Shown in pieces: positions 1 through 8,016 of a stretch of 64,000 bases of DNA. The notes under the pieces are model-generated. The model was not told the DNA's origin and searched no databases. It was given only the letters and a program-made list of their open reading frames with translations. The translations under genes were made by a program, and so were the position numbers. The DNA is from Bacillus mycoides (GTDB lineage: Bacteria; Bacillota; Bacilli; Bacillales; Bacillaceae_G), in NCBI RefSeq assembly GCF_001757995.1, contig NZ_LXLV01000062.1, positions 62,001 through 126,000 on the forward strand, written 5' to 3'. Position 1 is the stretch's first letter, and every line of letters starts with the position of its first letter.

Positions 1-259
1 TTGCTTCGTCACCATTCCCATCTTTAATAGCTCCTGAAACACAATGACTAGTATGATTTTTCAAGACACCCATTCCTACTTTTTTCATCGCTGCATTAAT
101 CGCTGAAATTTGCACTAAAATATCAACGCAATAACGATCATTTTCAATCATATTTTGAATACCACGGACTTGTCCTTCAATTCTCTTTAATCTATTTATA
201 ATTTGTTCTTTTTCTTTTTCTGATCTATGTGTAGTTGCTTCATGCTCTTTATGATCCAT
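1..259 (-). CDS. csoR: Copper-sensing repressor CsoR, 3' end outside the window
   Basis: Small all-helical metal-sensing repressor that releases DNA when it binds Cu(I); in this family it controls copper chaperone and efflux genes. Reading starts at the ATG at 257-259, behind an AAGGTGAT ribosome-binding site. The visible 86 residues include RLKRIEGQVRGI near the N-terminus and the Cu(I) ligand set, Cys in DRYCVDIL followed by His-x3-Cys in NHTSHC, which separates CsoR from FrmR and CstR relatives. The C-terminal tail runs off the left edge, where copZ and copA would be expected but cannot be seen. A palindromic operator lies upstream at 347-363, so autorepression is likely. Confidence 0.92.
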   Translation of the reverse strand, partial: MDHKEHEATTHRSEKEKEQIINRLKRIEGQVRGIQNMIENDRYCVDILVQISAINAAMKKVGMGVLKNHTSHCVSGAIKDGNGDEA

Positions 260-320
260 ATTATCACCTTCTCAAAGTTTTTCTTCATCCAATAAAACAA
301 TTACTTTTATGAGTATACCA

Positions 321-363
321 ATTATAGCATCAAACATCTATGTATGATACCCCATATGAGTAT
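321..363 (-). promoter_or_regulatory. csoR promoter with CsoR-type operator
   Basis: Reading toward csoR there is a perfect TATAAT -10 box (complement of 321-326), about 60 bases before the start codon. The GC-centred palindrome ATACCCCATATGAGTAT at 347-363 resembles known CsoR operators and overlaps the expected -35 position, so a bound repressor would block polymerase. A half-similar GAGTATACC lies at 311-319. The match is by eye. Confidence 0.6.
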
Positions 364-471
364 ATTTCCACTTTATGATTATTCTTAACAAATTATTAGC
401 TTCTCAGTCCCAATTATCATTATACCCTTTCTTTTTTTTCAAAAAAACATTACCTCTCCCATCAAAACTCA

Positions 472-570
472 ATAAAGTGAAACTTTAATCAGAGGGGGTT
501 TTGTCCATCCCCCTCTGATTATTAGCCCTCACCAATCGGGCTTTTACGGGCAGTTAATGCGGGATAAAAT
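472..570 (+). repeat. Intergenic repeat, internally deleted copy A
   Basis: Starts with AATAAAGTGAAACTTTAATCAG and continues through a G5/C5 hairpin (GAGGGGG...CCCCCTC), ACCAATCGGGC, TTTACGGGCAGTT, and ends in GCGGGATAAA. The same blocks occur in the same order in the longer copy at 34860-35047 (opposite strand), but about 70 bases between GGGCAGTT and GCGGGATAAA are missing here. It looks like one of the short interspersed repeats common in the B. cereus group (bcr type); which numbered class it belongs to was not determined. Confidence 0.7.
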
Positions 571-572
571 GA

Positions 573-613
573 AACAATAATAAGCGGGGATTGTCCATTC
601 TCCGCTTATTATT
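573..613. repeat. Small hairpin related to the repeat head
   Basis: AATAATAAGCGG at 576-587 pairs perfectly with CCGCTTATTATT at 602-613. The loop side contains GGGGATTGTCCATTCTCC, matching the hairpin tip of copy A (GGGGGTTTTGTCCATCCCCC). It is probably a second, shortened head module of the same repeat family placed in tandem. Confidence 0.5.
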
Positions 614-626
614 CGTCCATAAATAT

Positions 627-666
627 AAAAGTCTCAATCTTCACATATCTAAATTGAGACTTTTTT
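627..666 (-). terminator. Terminator of the small secreted-protein gene
   Basis: Stem AAAAGTCTCAAT (627-638) with ATTGAGACTTTT (653-664). It is followed by a T-rich run on either strand and lies just beyond the stop of the 75-residue gene. Confidence 0.75.
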
Positions 667-680
667 CTTCCTATATATAA

Positions 681-908
681 TTATTGTTGATCACATACTT
701 TTGTGTCATTCACTACTGAAGTTCCTTCAACAGTTACCGTATGAAAACAGTCATTTACTCGAACAGTAACAACGTTATCTTGTCGATCAATAATATGATA
801 TTCATTAAATTCTTTATTTAGAGCACTACGAATTTGTTCTCCTTCATAAATTGGAATACCGTGTGATAAAACCCAAATAAGCCCAGCGATAGCAAGAATA
901 GTTTTCAT
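681..908 (-). CDS. Small secreted or membrane-anchored protein, unknown function
   Basis: 75 residues. The N-terminus (MKTILAIAGLIWVLSHG) is a short hydrophobic segment that could be a signal peptide or a single membrane anchor. The remaining ~55 residues are polar, mildly acidic, and carry two cysteines (NDCF and KVCDQQ) that could form a disulfide outside the cell. A strong AAGGAGGT site precedes the ATG, and a terminator follows, so it looks like a genuine stand-alone gene. No family was recognised. It lies between two degenerate copies of an intergenic repeat, and the upstream copy (932-1012) begins only about 24 bases before the start codon, so the promoter must lie in or beyond the repeat. 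Confidence 0.65.
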   Translation of the reverse strand: MKTILAIAGLIWVLSHGIPIYEGEQIRSALNKEFNEYHIIDRQDNVVTVRVNDCFHTVTVEGTSVVNDTKVCDQQ

Positions 909-931
909 ACGACCTACCTCCTTGAGAATAA

Positions 932-1012
932 AGTGAACTTTTAATCAGTGGTGTTTTCAGCCCTACTGACTATTTGTTGAATCAGTCGGGCTATTATGCG
1001 GGATAAGTTCAT
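932..1012 (+). repeat. Intergenic repeat, strongly diverged copy B
   Basis: AATAAAGTGAAC..TTTTAATCAGTGG, then TCAGTCGGGCTATTATGCGGGATAAG. It keeps the ends and the AATCGGGC/GCGGGATAA blocks of copies A and C but lacks the middle. An extra base and several substitutions mark it as older than copy A. Confidence 0.55.
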
Positions 1013-1054
1013 TTCGTTTATAGTATGTTTATGCCAATTGTGACGGAATTGTGA

Positions 1055-1084
1055 CAACTTTTTGTCTCTTTAGACGAAAAGTTG
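1055..1084. other. Unassigned hairpin in the 909-1210 intergenic stretch
   Basis: CAACTTTTTGTC (1055-1066) pairs with GACGAAAAGTTG (1073-1084) with one G-U pair and a six-base loop. No T-run follows, so it is not a standard terminator. Besides this, the stretch holds repeat copy B and the next terminator. Confidence 0.4.
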
Positions 1085-1118
1085 AAACAAAACTTTCAAA
1101 AAGGACAATTCTACTTAT

Positions 1119-1156
1119 AAAAAAGGTTATGGAATGTTTCATCCATAACCTTTTTT
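1119..1156 (-). terminator. Terminator of the LuxR-type regulator gene
   Basis: Perfect 15-base stem AAAAAAGGTTATGGA / TCCATAACCTTTTTT with an eight-base loop and T-runs on both strands, about 55 bases beyond the stop codon. Confidence 0.85.
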
Positions 1157-1210
1157 CAATCTATGCTACAACTCATCCACCGTATTTAATTTGATTTTTG
1201 GGGACTTGTT

Positions 1211-2287
1211 CTATTTTGATGTATCTATATCACAACAAAACTTTGAAAAAACTTCCCACACAAGTTCATTTCTACTACGCACCCCCACTTTTTCAAAAAT
1301 AGATTTTAAATGATCCTGTACCGTATATATAGAAATACAAAGTTCTTCAGCTAATTCCTTTGTTGACATACCTTTAAAGATTTTACGTATTACTTGCTTC
1401 TCACGTGTTGTAAGACTATACACCTCCGTAATAAGAGGAAAAATTTCTTCCGGTCTTGCTCTTTCGAAAAGTACAACATAACGATCATGAAAACCAATGC
1501 TACTTTCTAACCTGCTCGCACGAACGATTAAAAAGTGTCCATACGCTAAAGGAATACAAACTCTTTCTTCTTTACTCGTAAATTCTGCATTGTACCCGTT
1601 CGCCTTAACCTTTGAACAAACTGCACGTATTGGTCTTGGAATCTCTTTTGTATTTAACTGTTCATACATTCTAAGGTTTGATAGCCAATCACTGCCATCT
1701 TGATTCCAATGTAACAATTCAAATTCCTCATTAAATATAATTATACCTGTACCTACCACTTTTTCTTCTAAAGAAGGCTTTATAACAGAATCTCTTAAAA
1801 CATCACCAACAATAGGGGCTATTATTGATAAGTACTTACAATCATCGTTATGAAATACGGAACTCATATTATCGCGAAATAAGCTAACATGTCCAAAACA
1901 TTTTCCTTTACTCATGCAAACGGCCCTTAATTCATCACCAAAATTTGCTGGTTTTAAAACATTTCTATATCTAGAACTTTTCATTAATTCACCATTTGTA
2001 GCCATACTCAATGAAGCTACATTAACGTTTTTTTGCGCCAAATATTCAAACTTATTATAATCATCTTCTAAAAACTCGTTTAAAAACAGCTGTGGATGAA
2101 TATTTTCAACCCTTACATCAGTATGCGCCCCTATCGATAAAAAAGTGTTTGGATCTATAGCTGTAAAACAAGCAGCATCAAACTTAATTTCTTTACGTAT
2201 CAAATTGAGAAAACCTTTTCTAAATGTTCTTATTGAACTTTTACTATTCATTAATATTTTCATTTCTCTCTTTAACTTTTCATACAT
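1211..2287 (-). CDS. LuxR-family transcriptional regulator with N-terminal sensor-like domain
   Basis: About 358 residues. The C-terminal ~60 residues form a LuxR-type helix-turn-helix: TTREKQVI opens it, followed by KELAEELCISIYTVQDHLKS and a FEKVGVRSRNEL end. The first ~270 residues read like a GAF/PAS-type ligand domain (for example VGTGIIIFNEEFELLHWN) with no phospho-acceptor receiver motif, so the input is probably a bound ligand rather than a sensor kinase. The start used is MYEKLK: it sits 9 bases after GGGGGGAG, whereas an ATG seven codons upstream has no ribosome-binding site. The gene is divergent from a broken methyltransferase gene. Its target is unknown. Confidence 0.8.
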   Translation of the reverse strand: MYEKLKREMKILMNSKSSIRTFRKGFLNLIRKEIKFDAACFTAIDPNTFLSIGAHTDVRVENIHPQLFLNEFLEDDYNKFEYLAQKNVNVASLSMATNGELMKSSRYRNVLKPANFGDELRAVCMSKGKCFGHVSLFRDNMSSVFHNDDCKYLSIIAPIVGDVLRDSVIKPSLEEKVVGTGIIIFNEEFELLHWNQDGSDWLSNLRMYEQLNTKEIPRPIRAVCSKVKANGYNAEFTSKEERVCIPLAYGHFLIVRASRLESSIGFHDRYVVLFERARPEEIFPLITEVYSLTTREKQVIRKIFKGMSTKELAEELCISIYTVQDHLKSIFEKVGVRSRNELVWEVFSKFCCDIDTSK

Positions 2288-2379
2288 CCTCTTTATCTCC
2301 CCCCACATTTATGGGATTGTTCATCTTCATAATTTCATTCAATAATAAAGCTATAGTACATAGACTTAGGAGGTAAAAC

Positions 2380-2975
2380 ATGAATTGGAATGATACTACT
2401 GTAAGTTCATATGAACAAAGAATTCCATTAAAAATCCCAGGCTACTACACCCTATATGAAATGATGAATTATTTCTTATTTACTACACTCCCTAAAGAAA
2501 ATATCAATCCGAATGCATGCTACAGTTAGCTAAAAAAAAAATTAAAAACAAAGGCGTACAAAACCATATTCACCTTGTACACGGAACTATCCATACATTA
2601 TTACCAAATCAATTATTTGATGCTGCTACTTGTATGCTTGTTCTTCATTTCATCCAAACTATCAGAGAAAAAAAAGAGCTTCTTAATGAAATTAGTAGTC
2701 GCTTAAAGCCTGGTGCTCCATTCTTTCTCTCTACAATAAATGGTGTACCCCATACAAGTATGTTTTCTGCACAATTGAATGCTTGGCGCAACCACATGAT
2801 GCAAAATGAAATTCCATTAGAAGATTGGGACCGATTTGAAAATTCTTTTGAGACAGAAATATTTCCTATTTCCGAAACTAATCTACTAGCTATCATGGAG
2901 GAATGTGGCTTTACTCAAATCAATCGCTTTTTCACTAGCTTTTTAATTGATGGATACGTAGCAATAAAACAATAA
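2380..2975 (+). pseudogene. SAM-dependent methyltransferase broken by an internal deletion
   Basis: A normal start (AGGAGG then ATG at 2380) opens a frame reading MNWNDTTVSSYEQ and ending at a TAG near 2527. The methyltransferase then continues from about 2517 in another frame (MLQLAKKKIKNKG ... GYVAIKQ). The join falls where a class I methyltransferase should carry the glycine-rich SAM-binding motif I and the acidic ribose-binding loop (VGxGxG...GVDPS), and these are absent. Roughly 100 bases appear to have been deleted with a change of frame. Motifs further on (DAATCMLVLHFI, LKPGAPFFLS) remain well preserved, so the damage is recent. The 152-residue 3' part could be translated but would lack the cofactor site. 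Confidence 0.8.
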
Positions 2976-2976
2976 T

Positions 2977-3008
2977 GAAAAAAGGTAAGCAATTGCTTAC
3001 CTTTTTTC
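2977..3008. terminator. Bidirectional terminator between convergent genes
   Basis: Perfect 32-base palindrome GAAAAAAGGTAAGCAA / TTGCTTACCTTTTTTC. It serves both the methyltransferase pseudogene (plus) and the feu operon (minus). Confidence 0.9.
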
Positions 3009-3019
3009 ATATACGTCTT

Positions 3020-3838
3020 CTATACGTGACTAATAAATCTTAACCCTTTACTTAAAGATGTCGGCACAACTGATGCATGATTCTCCCCTTCAGCCTCATA
3101 GAATTTAAATCTAAACTGACCGTGTTTTACTAGGAGAAGGCGCTCTGATAATTCATTTGCCCCTACAACCATATGCTCTCGTTCTAGTGAACCAACTGTA
3201 AGAAATACTCCTGTTTTAACTTTAGCATTGTTTAATTCATTTATAAGGTTCTCTTCTTTTTCAAGAACAGATTGGTTATTCCACCAAATAGATGGACTAC
3301 TAATAAAATAATTTTGAAAGGCATTTACGTTTGTAAATAGTATGTGTAAAGCAAATAGACCACCTAGCGAATGCCCAAATAACGTTTGCTTTCCTTTATT
3401 AATTTCATAATTTTTTTCAATTTGAGGTTTCAGTTCTTCTTCCATAAAAGTAAAGAAGTTATGTGCTCCTCCTGTTTTAGGCCACGGTTTGCCATCTGGT
3501 TTTAAAGGTGCATCTTTTGAAATTACACTAGGCGTAAAATCATAGCATCTTTCTTCACCTGAAAATGCCCCTTCAATTGGATAACCAATACCTACTATAA
3601 TGGCTGGTGAAACACCTGTTTTTTCCGCTCTAACCGATTGTATTTTAACCGCTTCATGGAATGTTTGGAAAAAAGCATTTCCATCTAATACGTATATAAC
3701 AGGATATCCTGACTCTGGTGCTGGTTGCCTCGGCTTTGAAATATGAATTTGATATTCCTTACCTTCTAATTTTGAATACATTTTCCACTGTTCTGTATTA
3801 GATGTAATAATCTGCTGTTTTTCAATAGTAGTATTCAT
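3020..3838 (-). CDS. Ferri-siderophore esterase, YbbA/BesA-like alpha/beta hydrolase
   Basis: 272 residues, cytoplasmic (no signal peptide). It belongs to the esterase-D/IroE-type hydrolases that cut the trilactone backbone of imported ferric siderophores so that iron can be released. The nucleophile elbow GHSLGG is at about residues 155-160 (Ser157), and a late ENHASVVP supplies the probable catalytic His. It is the last gene of the feuABC-ATPase operon; B. subtilis likewise has the esterase-like ybbA after feuABC. The substrate is therefore inferred to be ferri-bacillibactin. It could be BesA itself or a paralogue. Confidence 0.8.
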   Translation of the reverse strand: MNTTIEKQQIITSNTEQWKMYSKLEGKEYQIHISKPRQPAPESGYPVIYVLDGNAFFQTFHEAVKIQSVRAEKTGVSPAIIVGIGYPIEGAFSGEERCYDFTPSVISKDAPLKPDGKPWPKTGGAHNFFTFMEEELKPQIEKNYEINKGKQTLFGHSLGGLFALHILFTNVNAFQNYFISSPSIWWNNQSVLEKEENLINELNNAKVKTGVFLTVGSLEREHMVVGANELSERLLLVKHGQFRFKFYEAEGENHASVVPTSLSKGLRFISHV

Positions 3839-3853
3839 CTTATATCCCCCCTT

Positions 3854-4675
3854 TTAACTCGTTACATATATTTCTACTTTCTCTTCTTGAGTTACAACGC
3901 TATCGTATCCAAAACAAACAGGAGACCCGTTATACGGATCAATCATGACACGCGCATCAATATGAAATACTTCTTTTAACACTTCATTTGTAATGATTTC
4001 TTCTGGGATACCAGTTGTAATGATTTCCCCTTCCTTCATCGCAATAATTTCATCTGAAAACCTTGCTGCATGGTTAATATCATGTAGTACCATTACGACC
4101 GTACAATTATGTTCTTTATTTAACTTCTCCACAATTTGTAATACATCTAATTGATGAGACATATCAAGATATGTAGTTGGTTCATCTAGTAGTAACACTT
4201 CTGTCTCTTGTGCTAACGCCATCGCTAGCCATACTTTTTGTCGTTGACCGCCTGATAAATTTGCTATTTGTCTCGTTCGAAAAGCAGATGTTTTCGTTAT
4301 ATCTAATGCCCAGTCAATCATCTCTTTATCTTTTGAAGTTAACTTATTTACGTTATTTCGATGTGGATAGCGTCCATAAGAAATTAATTCTTCTACTTTA
4401 AGCTCTCCTGGTGCAATTGGCGTCTGCGGAAGTAAAGCTAACTGCTTCGCAATTTCTTTCGTTGGAATTGTATTTAAATCTTGTCCTTGTAAATATACTT
4501 TACCGCTCTTTTGCTTTAAAATTCTTCCCATTGTTTTTAACAATGTCGATTTACCGCACCCGTTTGGCCCTATAATTGTCGTGACTTTTCCTTCTTGTAT
4601 TTCCACATTTAAATCGCGAAACACTGTAAGCTTTTCATAACTCGTTTCTAAATTTTTTGCACTTAAAATACTCAC
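3854..4675 (-). CDS. Iron-siderophore ABC transporter ATP-binding protein
   Basis: 273 residues, FepC/FhuC/YusV type. Walker A GPNGCGKST is at about residues 36-44, the ABC signature is LSGGQRQK, and Walker B plus its glutamate read LLLDEPTTYLD, with the switch His in VLHDINHA. The N-terminal two thirds are the nucleotide-binding domain and the tail is short. It lies 14 bases after feuC. B. subtilis feu lacks a dedicated ATPase and uses YusV supplied from elsewhere; here the ATPase is built into the operon. Confidence 0.93.
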   Translation of the reverse strand: MSILSAKNLETSYEKLTVFRDLNVEIQEGKVTTIIGPNGCGKSTLLKTMGRILKQKSGKVYLQGQDLNTIPTKEIAKQLALLPQTPIAPGELKVEELISYGRYPHRNNVNKLTSKDKEMIDWALDITKTSAFRTRQIANLSGGQRQKVWLAMALAQETEVLLLDEPTTYLDMSHQLDVLQIVEKLNKEHNCTVVMVLHDINHAARFSDEIIAMKEGEIITTGIPEEIITNEVLKEVFHIDARVMIDPYNGSPVCFGYDSVVTQEEKVEIYVTS

Positions 4676-4689
4676 TTTTATTCCTCCTC

Positions 4690-5712
4690 TTACGCTTTCG
4701 CCTTATAAAGTAAATATAAGAAATACGGTACACCGACAATAGAAATAACAATTCCAACTGGTAACTCTACAGGTGTGAAAACTGTTTTTGCAATAAAGTC
4801 TGAAGCAATTACGAGGAACATTCCGATTACTCCGCACGTAGGAATGATATGCTTATGCTGAATACCGACAAGTCTTTTCGCTATATGCGGTGCCATTAAT
4901 CCAATGAAACCAATACTTCCTGAAACTGCAACACATGCACTGACAAGTCCGATACTACTTAATAGTAAAATAGATTTCTCTCTTTCTACTGAAACACCTA
5001 AACTTGTAATACTCGTTTCTTCCAGTTGAAATAAATCTAATAAATAAGCTTTCTTTTGTATAAGCGGAATTAATATGATAAGCCACGGCAACATAGCAAT
5101 AATATACTTCCAGTTTGCATTATATATACTTCCTGACACCCAAACTGCAGCCATCTCGAAATCAGTTGACTTCATTTTGAGTGATAAATACATAGAAAAT
5201 GCTCCAAATCCTGATCCAATTGCAATCCCTGTTAATAAAAGACGCTGCGAATCTAACTTACCGTTTTTCCAAGAAAACAGATAAATGATGATAGCTGCAC
5301 CTAATCCGCCGACTAAACCGAACATTGGCATCATCATAATAGAAACCCAATCTGTGCTTTTTAATTGTCCTTGAAAGAAAAACATAAAAATGACGATCGC
5401 TGTTCCTGCCCCGGCATTTACTCCTAAAATACCCGGGTCTGCCAGGCCATTTCTCGTAATCCCTTGAATTACAGCACCTGCAACACCGAGACCTAATCCT
5501 ACTAATCCAGCAATTACGATGCGCGGAAGACGAAACTCAAAAATAACTAAATCATGATCTGGTACTGGATCTATTCTAAAGAGTGTTTTAAATACATCTG
5601 TAATCGTAATATCAAACGTACCATTCGTTAAACTAATATAAATAGCACATAGTATTAAAAATATAATAATCCCCATTGTCATTCCAAAGCGTTGACCTGA
5701 ACTTTTAAGCAT
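4690..5712 (-). CDS. feuC: Ferri-bacillibactin ABC permease FeuC
   Basis: 340 residues, FecCD-family permease with about ten hydrophobic segments. Family blocks GLGLGVAGAVIQGITRN, LADPGILGVNAGAG and GFIGLMAPHIAKRLVG (the cytoplasmic loop that contacts the ATPase) are all present. Its start overlaps the end of feuB by 8 bases, indicating translational coupling. It pairs with FeuB to form the membrane channel; the FeuB/FeuC assignment follows gene order. Confidence 0.88.
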   Translation of the reverse strand: MLKSSGQRFGMTMGIIIFLILCAIYISLTNGTFDITITDVFKTLFRIDPVPDHDLVIFEFRLPRIVIAGLVGLGLGVAGAVIQGITRNGLADPGILGVNAGAGTAIVIFMFFFQGQLKSTDWVSIMMMPMFGLVGGLGAAIIIYLFSWKNGKLDSQRLLLTGIAIGSGFGAFSMYLSLKMKSTDFEMAAVWVSGSIYNANWKYIIAMLPWLIILIPLIQKKAYLLDLFQLEETSITSLGVSVEREKSILLLSSIGLVSACVAVSGSIGFIGLMAPHIAKRLVGIQHKHIIPTCGVIGMFLVIASDFIAKTVFTPVELPVGIVISIVGVPYFLYLLYKAKA

Positions 5713-6721
5713 GTCTCTCTCCTCCTCTTGTACGGATTAAATAAAGGAAGAAAGGAATTCCAATTAAGGAGGTAACGACTCCAATTGGTGTTTCAAATGG
5801 ATAGTTTACAAATCTACTTAAAACGTCACATAATGCTAAGAACACGCCACCAATAACGCCTGCACATGGCAATATCCACTTATAATCTACTCCAATTATA
5901 AAACGAGTAATGTGCGGAATAATTAAACCTACAAAACCAACTTTTCCCACTAAAGCAACTGCTGTTCCTGTTAAGAAAATAACCGATAAAATTGCCATCG
6001 CTTTAACTAGTTTTGTACGCTGCCCTAGATTAATAGAAACCTCTTCGCCTAAAGAAAGAATGGTAATAGATTTTGATATTAACAACGCTAAAATTATTCC
6101 AATTATCCCAAACGGTATCGTAATTTTAATAATATTAGGATCCACTTGGTCTAACTTTGCATTAAACCAAAAACTAACATTTTGAGAAATTTGGAAATAC
6201 GAAGCCATTGCAGCAGATACACTACTTAAAAATGTTCCAATAACTGTTCCGATAATTGCTAGCCTAACTGGTGATAAGCCATTTTGAAGGAGCGAACCAA
6301 AACCAAACACGATACCGGCTCCTAGTGCAGAACCAATCATTGAACATAAAACCATACCAATGGATGACATTCCCGGAAGAAAAATCATACAAAGTGTAAT
6401 AACAAAGGCTGCCCCATCCGTCACACCCATAATAGAAGGGGATGCAAGATAGTTTCTTGTCATCCCCTGCATAAGTGCTCCTGATATGGCTAGAAATGCT
6501 CCGACTAAAAGAGCTGCAACTACCCTTGGTAAACGTGAAGTAATAATAATATTATGATTTACATCACTTGAATCAAAATGAAATAATGCGTTCCACACTG
6601 TTTCAGCATCAATACTTTTCGCCCCATACAAAATAGAAAGTATAACTGTAAATAAGATGAGTATGGGTGCTATACATAATATGGTTACTGGTACTGCATT
6701 TGTTTTCTGCATATCATTCAA
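5705..6721 (-). CDS. feuB: Ferri-bacillibactin ABC permease FeuB
   Basis: 338 residues, FecCD family, first permease after feuA. Conserved blocks AFLAISGALMQGMTRN, LASPSIMGVTDGA and GFVGLIIPHITRFIIG are visible, as are about ten membrane spans. The start lies 18 bases after the feuA stop. Confidence 0.88.
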   Translation of the reverse strand: MNDMQKTNAVPVTILCIAPILILFTVILSILYGAKSIDAETVWNALFHFDSSDVNHNIIITSRLPRVVAALLVGAFLAISGALMQGMTRNYLASPSIMGVTDGAAFVITLCMIFLPGMSSIGMVLCSMIGSALGAGIVFGFGSLLQNGLSPVRLAIIGTVIGTFLSSVSAAMASYFQISQNVSFWFNAKLDQVDPNIIKITIPFGIIGIILALLISKSITILSLGEEVSINLGQRTKLVKAMAILSVIFLTGTAVALVGKVGFVGLIIPHITRFIIGVDYKWILPCAGVIGGVFLALCDVLSRFVNYPFETPIGVVTSLIGIPFFLYLIRTRGGERHA

Positions 6722-6739
6722 CGCACCTTACTTATTGTA

Positions 6740-7705
6740 TTATTTAGATAAATTTTTCACTGCTTCTTTTAAGAATGCTGTTTTACTCCAAGCTGTACCA
6801 CCTTGCGCCATTGGATCTACAACGTTTACAAATACTTTCTTTTCTTTCGCAGCATTCATACTTTGCCAAATTGGATTGCTTTCAATTTCTTCTAGCACTT
6901 TCGGGTTTTTATTTTCACTTGCCTCATATTGTAAGAAAATATAATCCGGGTTAAGTTCAGCAAGTTTTTCAAATGAAATTTTCTCTTGTGCTTTTACAGC
7001 TTTAAGTTGTTCTGGAGCAGTTAGTCCAAGATCTTTATAAATTACAGGGTTGAAGTATACGCCTTCTGGATATAGGAATAATTCGTTTGCTCTTAGTCTA
7101 ATGACAAGAACTTTTTTGTCTTTTAACTTATCTCCTAGTTTTGCTTTTGCTTTTTCAGCGTCCGCATTGTAATCTTTAATAATTTTGTCTGCTTTATCTT
7201 TTTTACCAGTTAATTCTCCCATTAACTTCAAGTTATCTTCCCAATCTGTTGAAACGTGTGATACCGGGAATGTAGGAGCTACTTTCGTAAACTTTTCAGC
7301 TGTTTCTGCTGGAAATTTCGTACTAGATGTAATAACATCTGGTTTTAATTGTAGTAGTGTTTCGAAATTCGGTTGCATTTTCTCACCTACAGATTTTGCA
7401 CCCTCTAATTCTTTTTCAAGATACTTTGGTAATTTACCACCTACAGTAATTGCACCGACTGGTTTAATTCCAAGTACTGCCGCATCTTCCATTGACTCTA
7501 AACTAGCTGTCGCAATTTTATCTACTTTTGCTGGTACTGTATATTCTTTACCTAAATATGTAATTTTTCGTTTTTCATCTTTTTTTGTTTCCGTAGCTTT
7601 TGTCTGTTGCTTTTGTTCCCCTGAAGTTTTATCCGTACTATTACATGCTGCTAAACCTACACTTAAAACTGTAACCATCCCTAATGTAAATAACTTCTTG
7701 TTCAT
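6740..7705 (-). CDS. feuA: Ferri-bacillibactin-binding lipoprotein FeuA
   Basis: 321 residues. A lipoprotein signal ends in the lipobox LAAC (Cys21), followed by a charged Gln/Lys/Thr-rich linker and a periplasmic-binding-protein fold (class III). Several stretches match B. subtilis FeuA closely from memory, including SMEDAAVLGIKPVGAI, VISSSTKFP-like VITSSTKFP, VYFNPVIYKDLGL and DPMAQGGTAWSK. It captures ferric bacillibactin at the outer membrane face of the cell and delivers it to FeuBC. It is the first gene of the operon, transcribed from a Fur-box promoter about 185 bases upstream. Confidence 0.93.
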   Translation of the reverse strand: MNKKLFTLGMVTVLSVGLAACNSTDKTSGEQKQQTKATETKKDEKRKITYLGKEYTVPAKVDKIATASLESMEDAAVLGIKPVGAITVGGKLPKYLEKELEGAKSVGEKMQPNFETLLQLKPDVITSSTKFPAETAEKFTKVAPTFPVSHVSTDWEDNLKLMGELTGKKDKADKIIKDYNADAEKAKAKLGDKLKDKKVLVIRLRANELFLYPEGVYFNPVIYKDLGLTAPEQLKAVKAQEKISFEKLAELNPDYIFLQYEASENKNPKVLEEIESNPIWQSMNAAKEKKVFVNVVDPMAQGGTAWSKTAFLKEAVKNLSK

Positions 7706-7891
7706 TTTTGTATATCTCCTCTCGAAACCTTTAAATATATTATTTCAACTATGAAACTTAATTACATGAAACATATTTCTCATCTATATTTCACATCATT
7801 AATAAATCTACATAAAATGGAGAGACATTCTCGTTCACTTCCCCTAGTATTAAATTCTTTACAACCCTCATCCAGCGATAATTGTTATCAG

Positions 7892-7906
7892 TGATAATGA
7901 TTATCG
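7892..7906 (-). promoter_or_regulatory. Fur box upstream of feuA
   Basis: TGATAATGATTATCG differs at one position from the Bacillus 7-1-7 Fur consensus TGATAATNATTATCA and is extended by further imperfect repeats (GATAATTGTTATCA just before it). Iron repression of the feu operon is therefore expected. It is about 187 bases from the feuA start, leaving a long untranslated leader. Within 7706-8014 the only other recognisable item is the exoA terminator. Confidence 0.85.
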
Positions 7907-7973
7907 TTATTAAGTATATATTTAAAATCAGATTATTTCAAGAATGATTTGAAAAATTTTAACAAACTGAATT

Positions 7974-8016
7974 AAAAAGAAGTATCCGCCTATTATTAGC
8001 GAGATACTTCTTTTTT
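7974..8016 (-). terminator. exoA terminator
   Basis: AAAAAGAAGTATC pairs with GATACTTCTTTTT around a 16-base loop; it overlaps the last bases of exoA. Confidence 0.8.

Noticed and set aside
7185-7754. 189-codon plus-strand frame opposite feuA
   Set aside because: Shadow of the codon pattern of feuA on the other strand, with low-complexity Ser/Phe-rich content and no ribosome-binding site.
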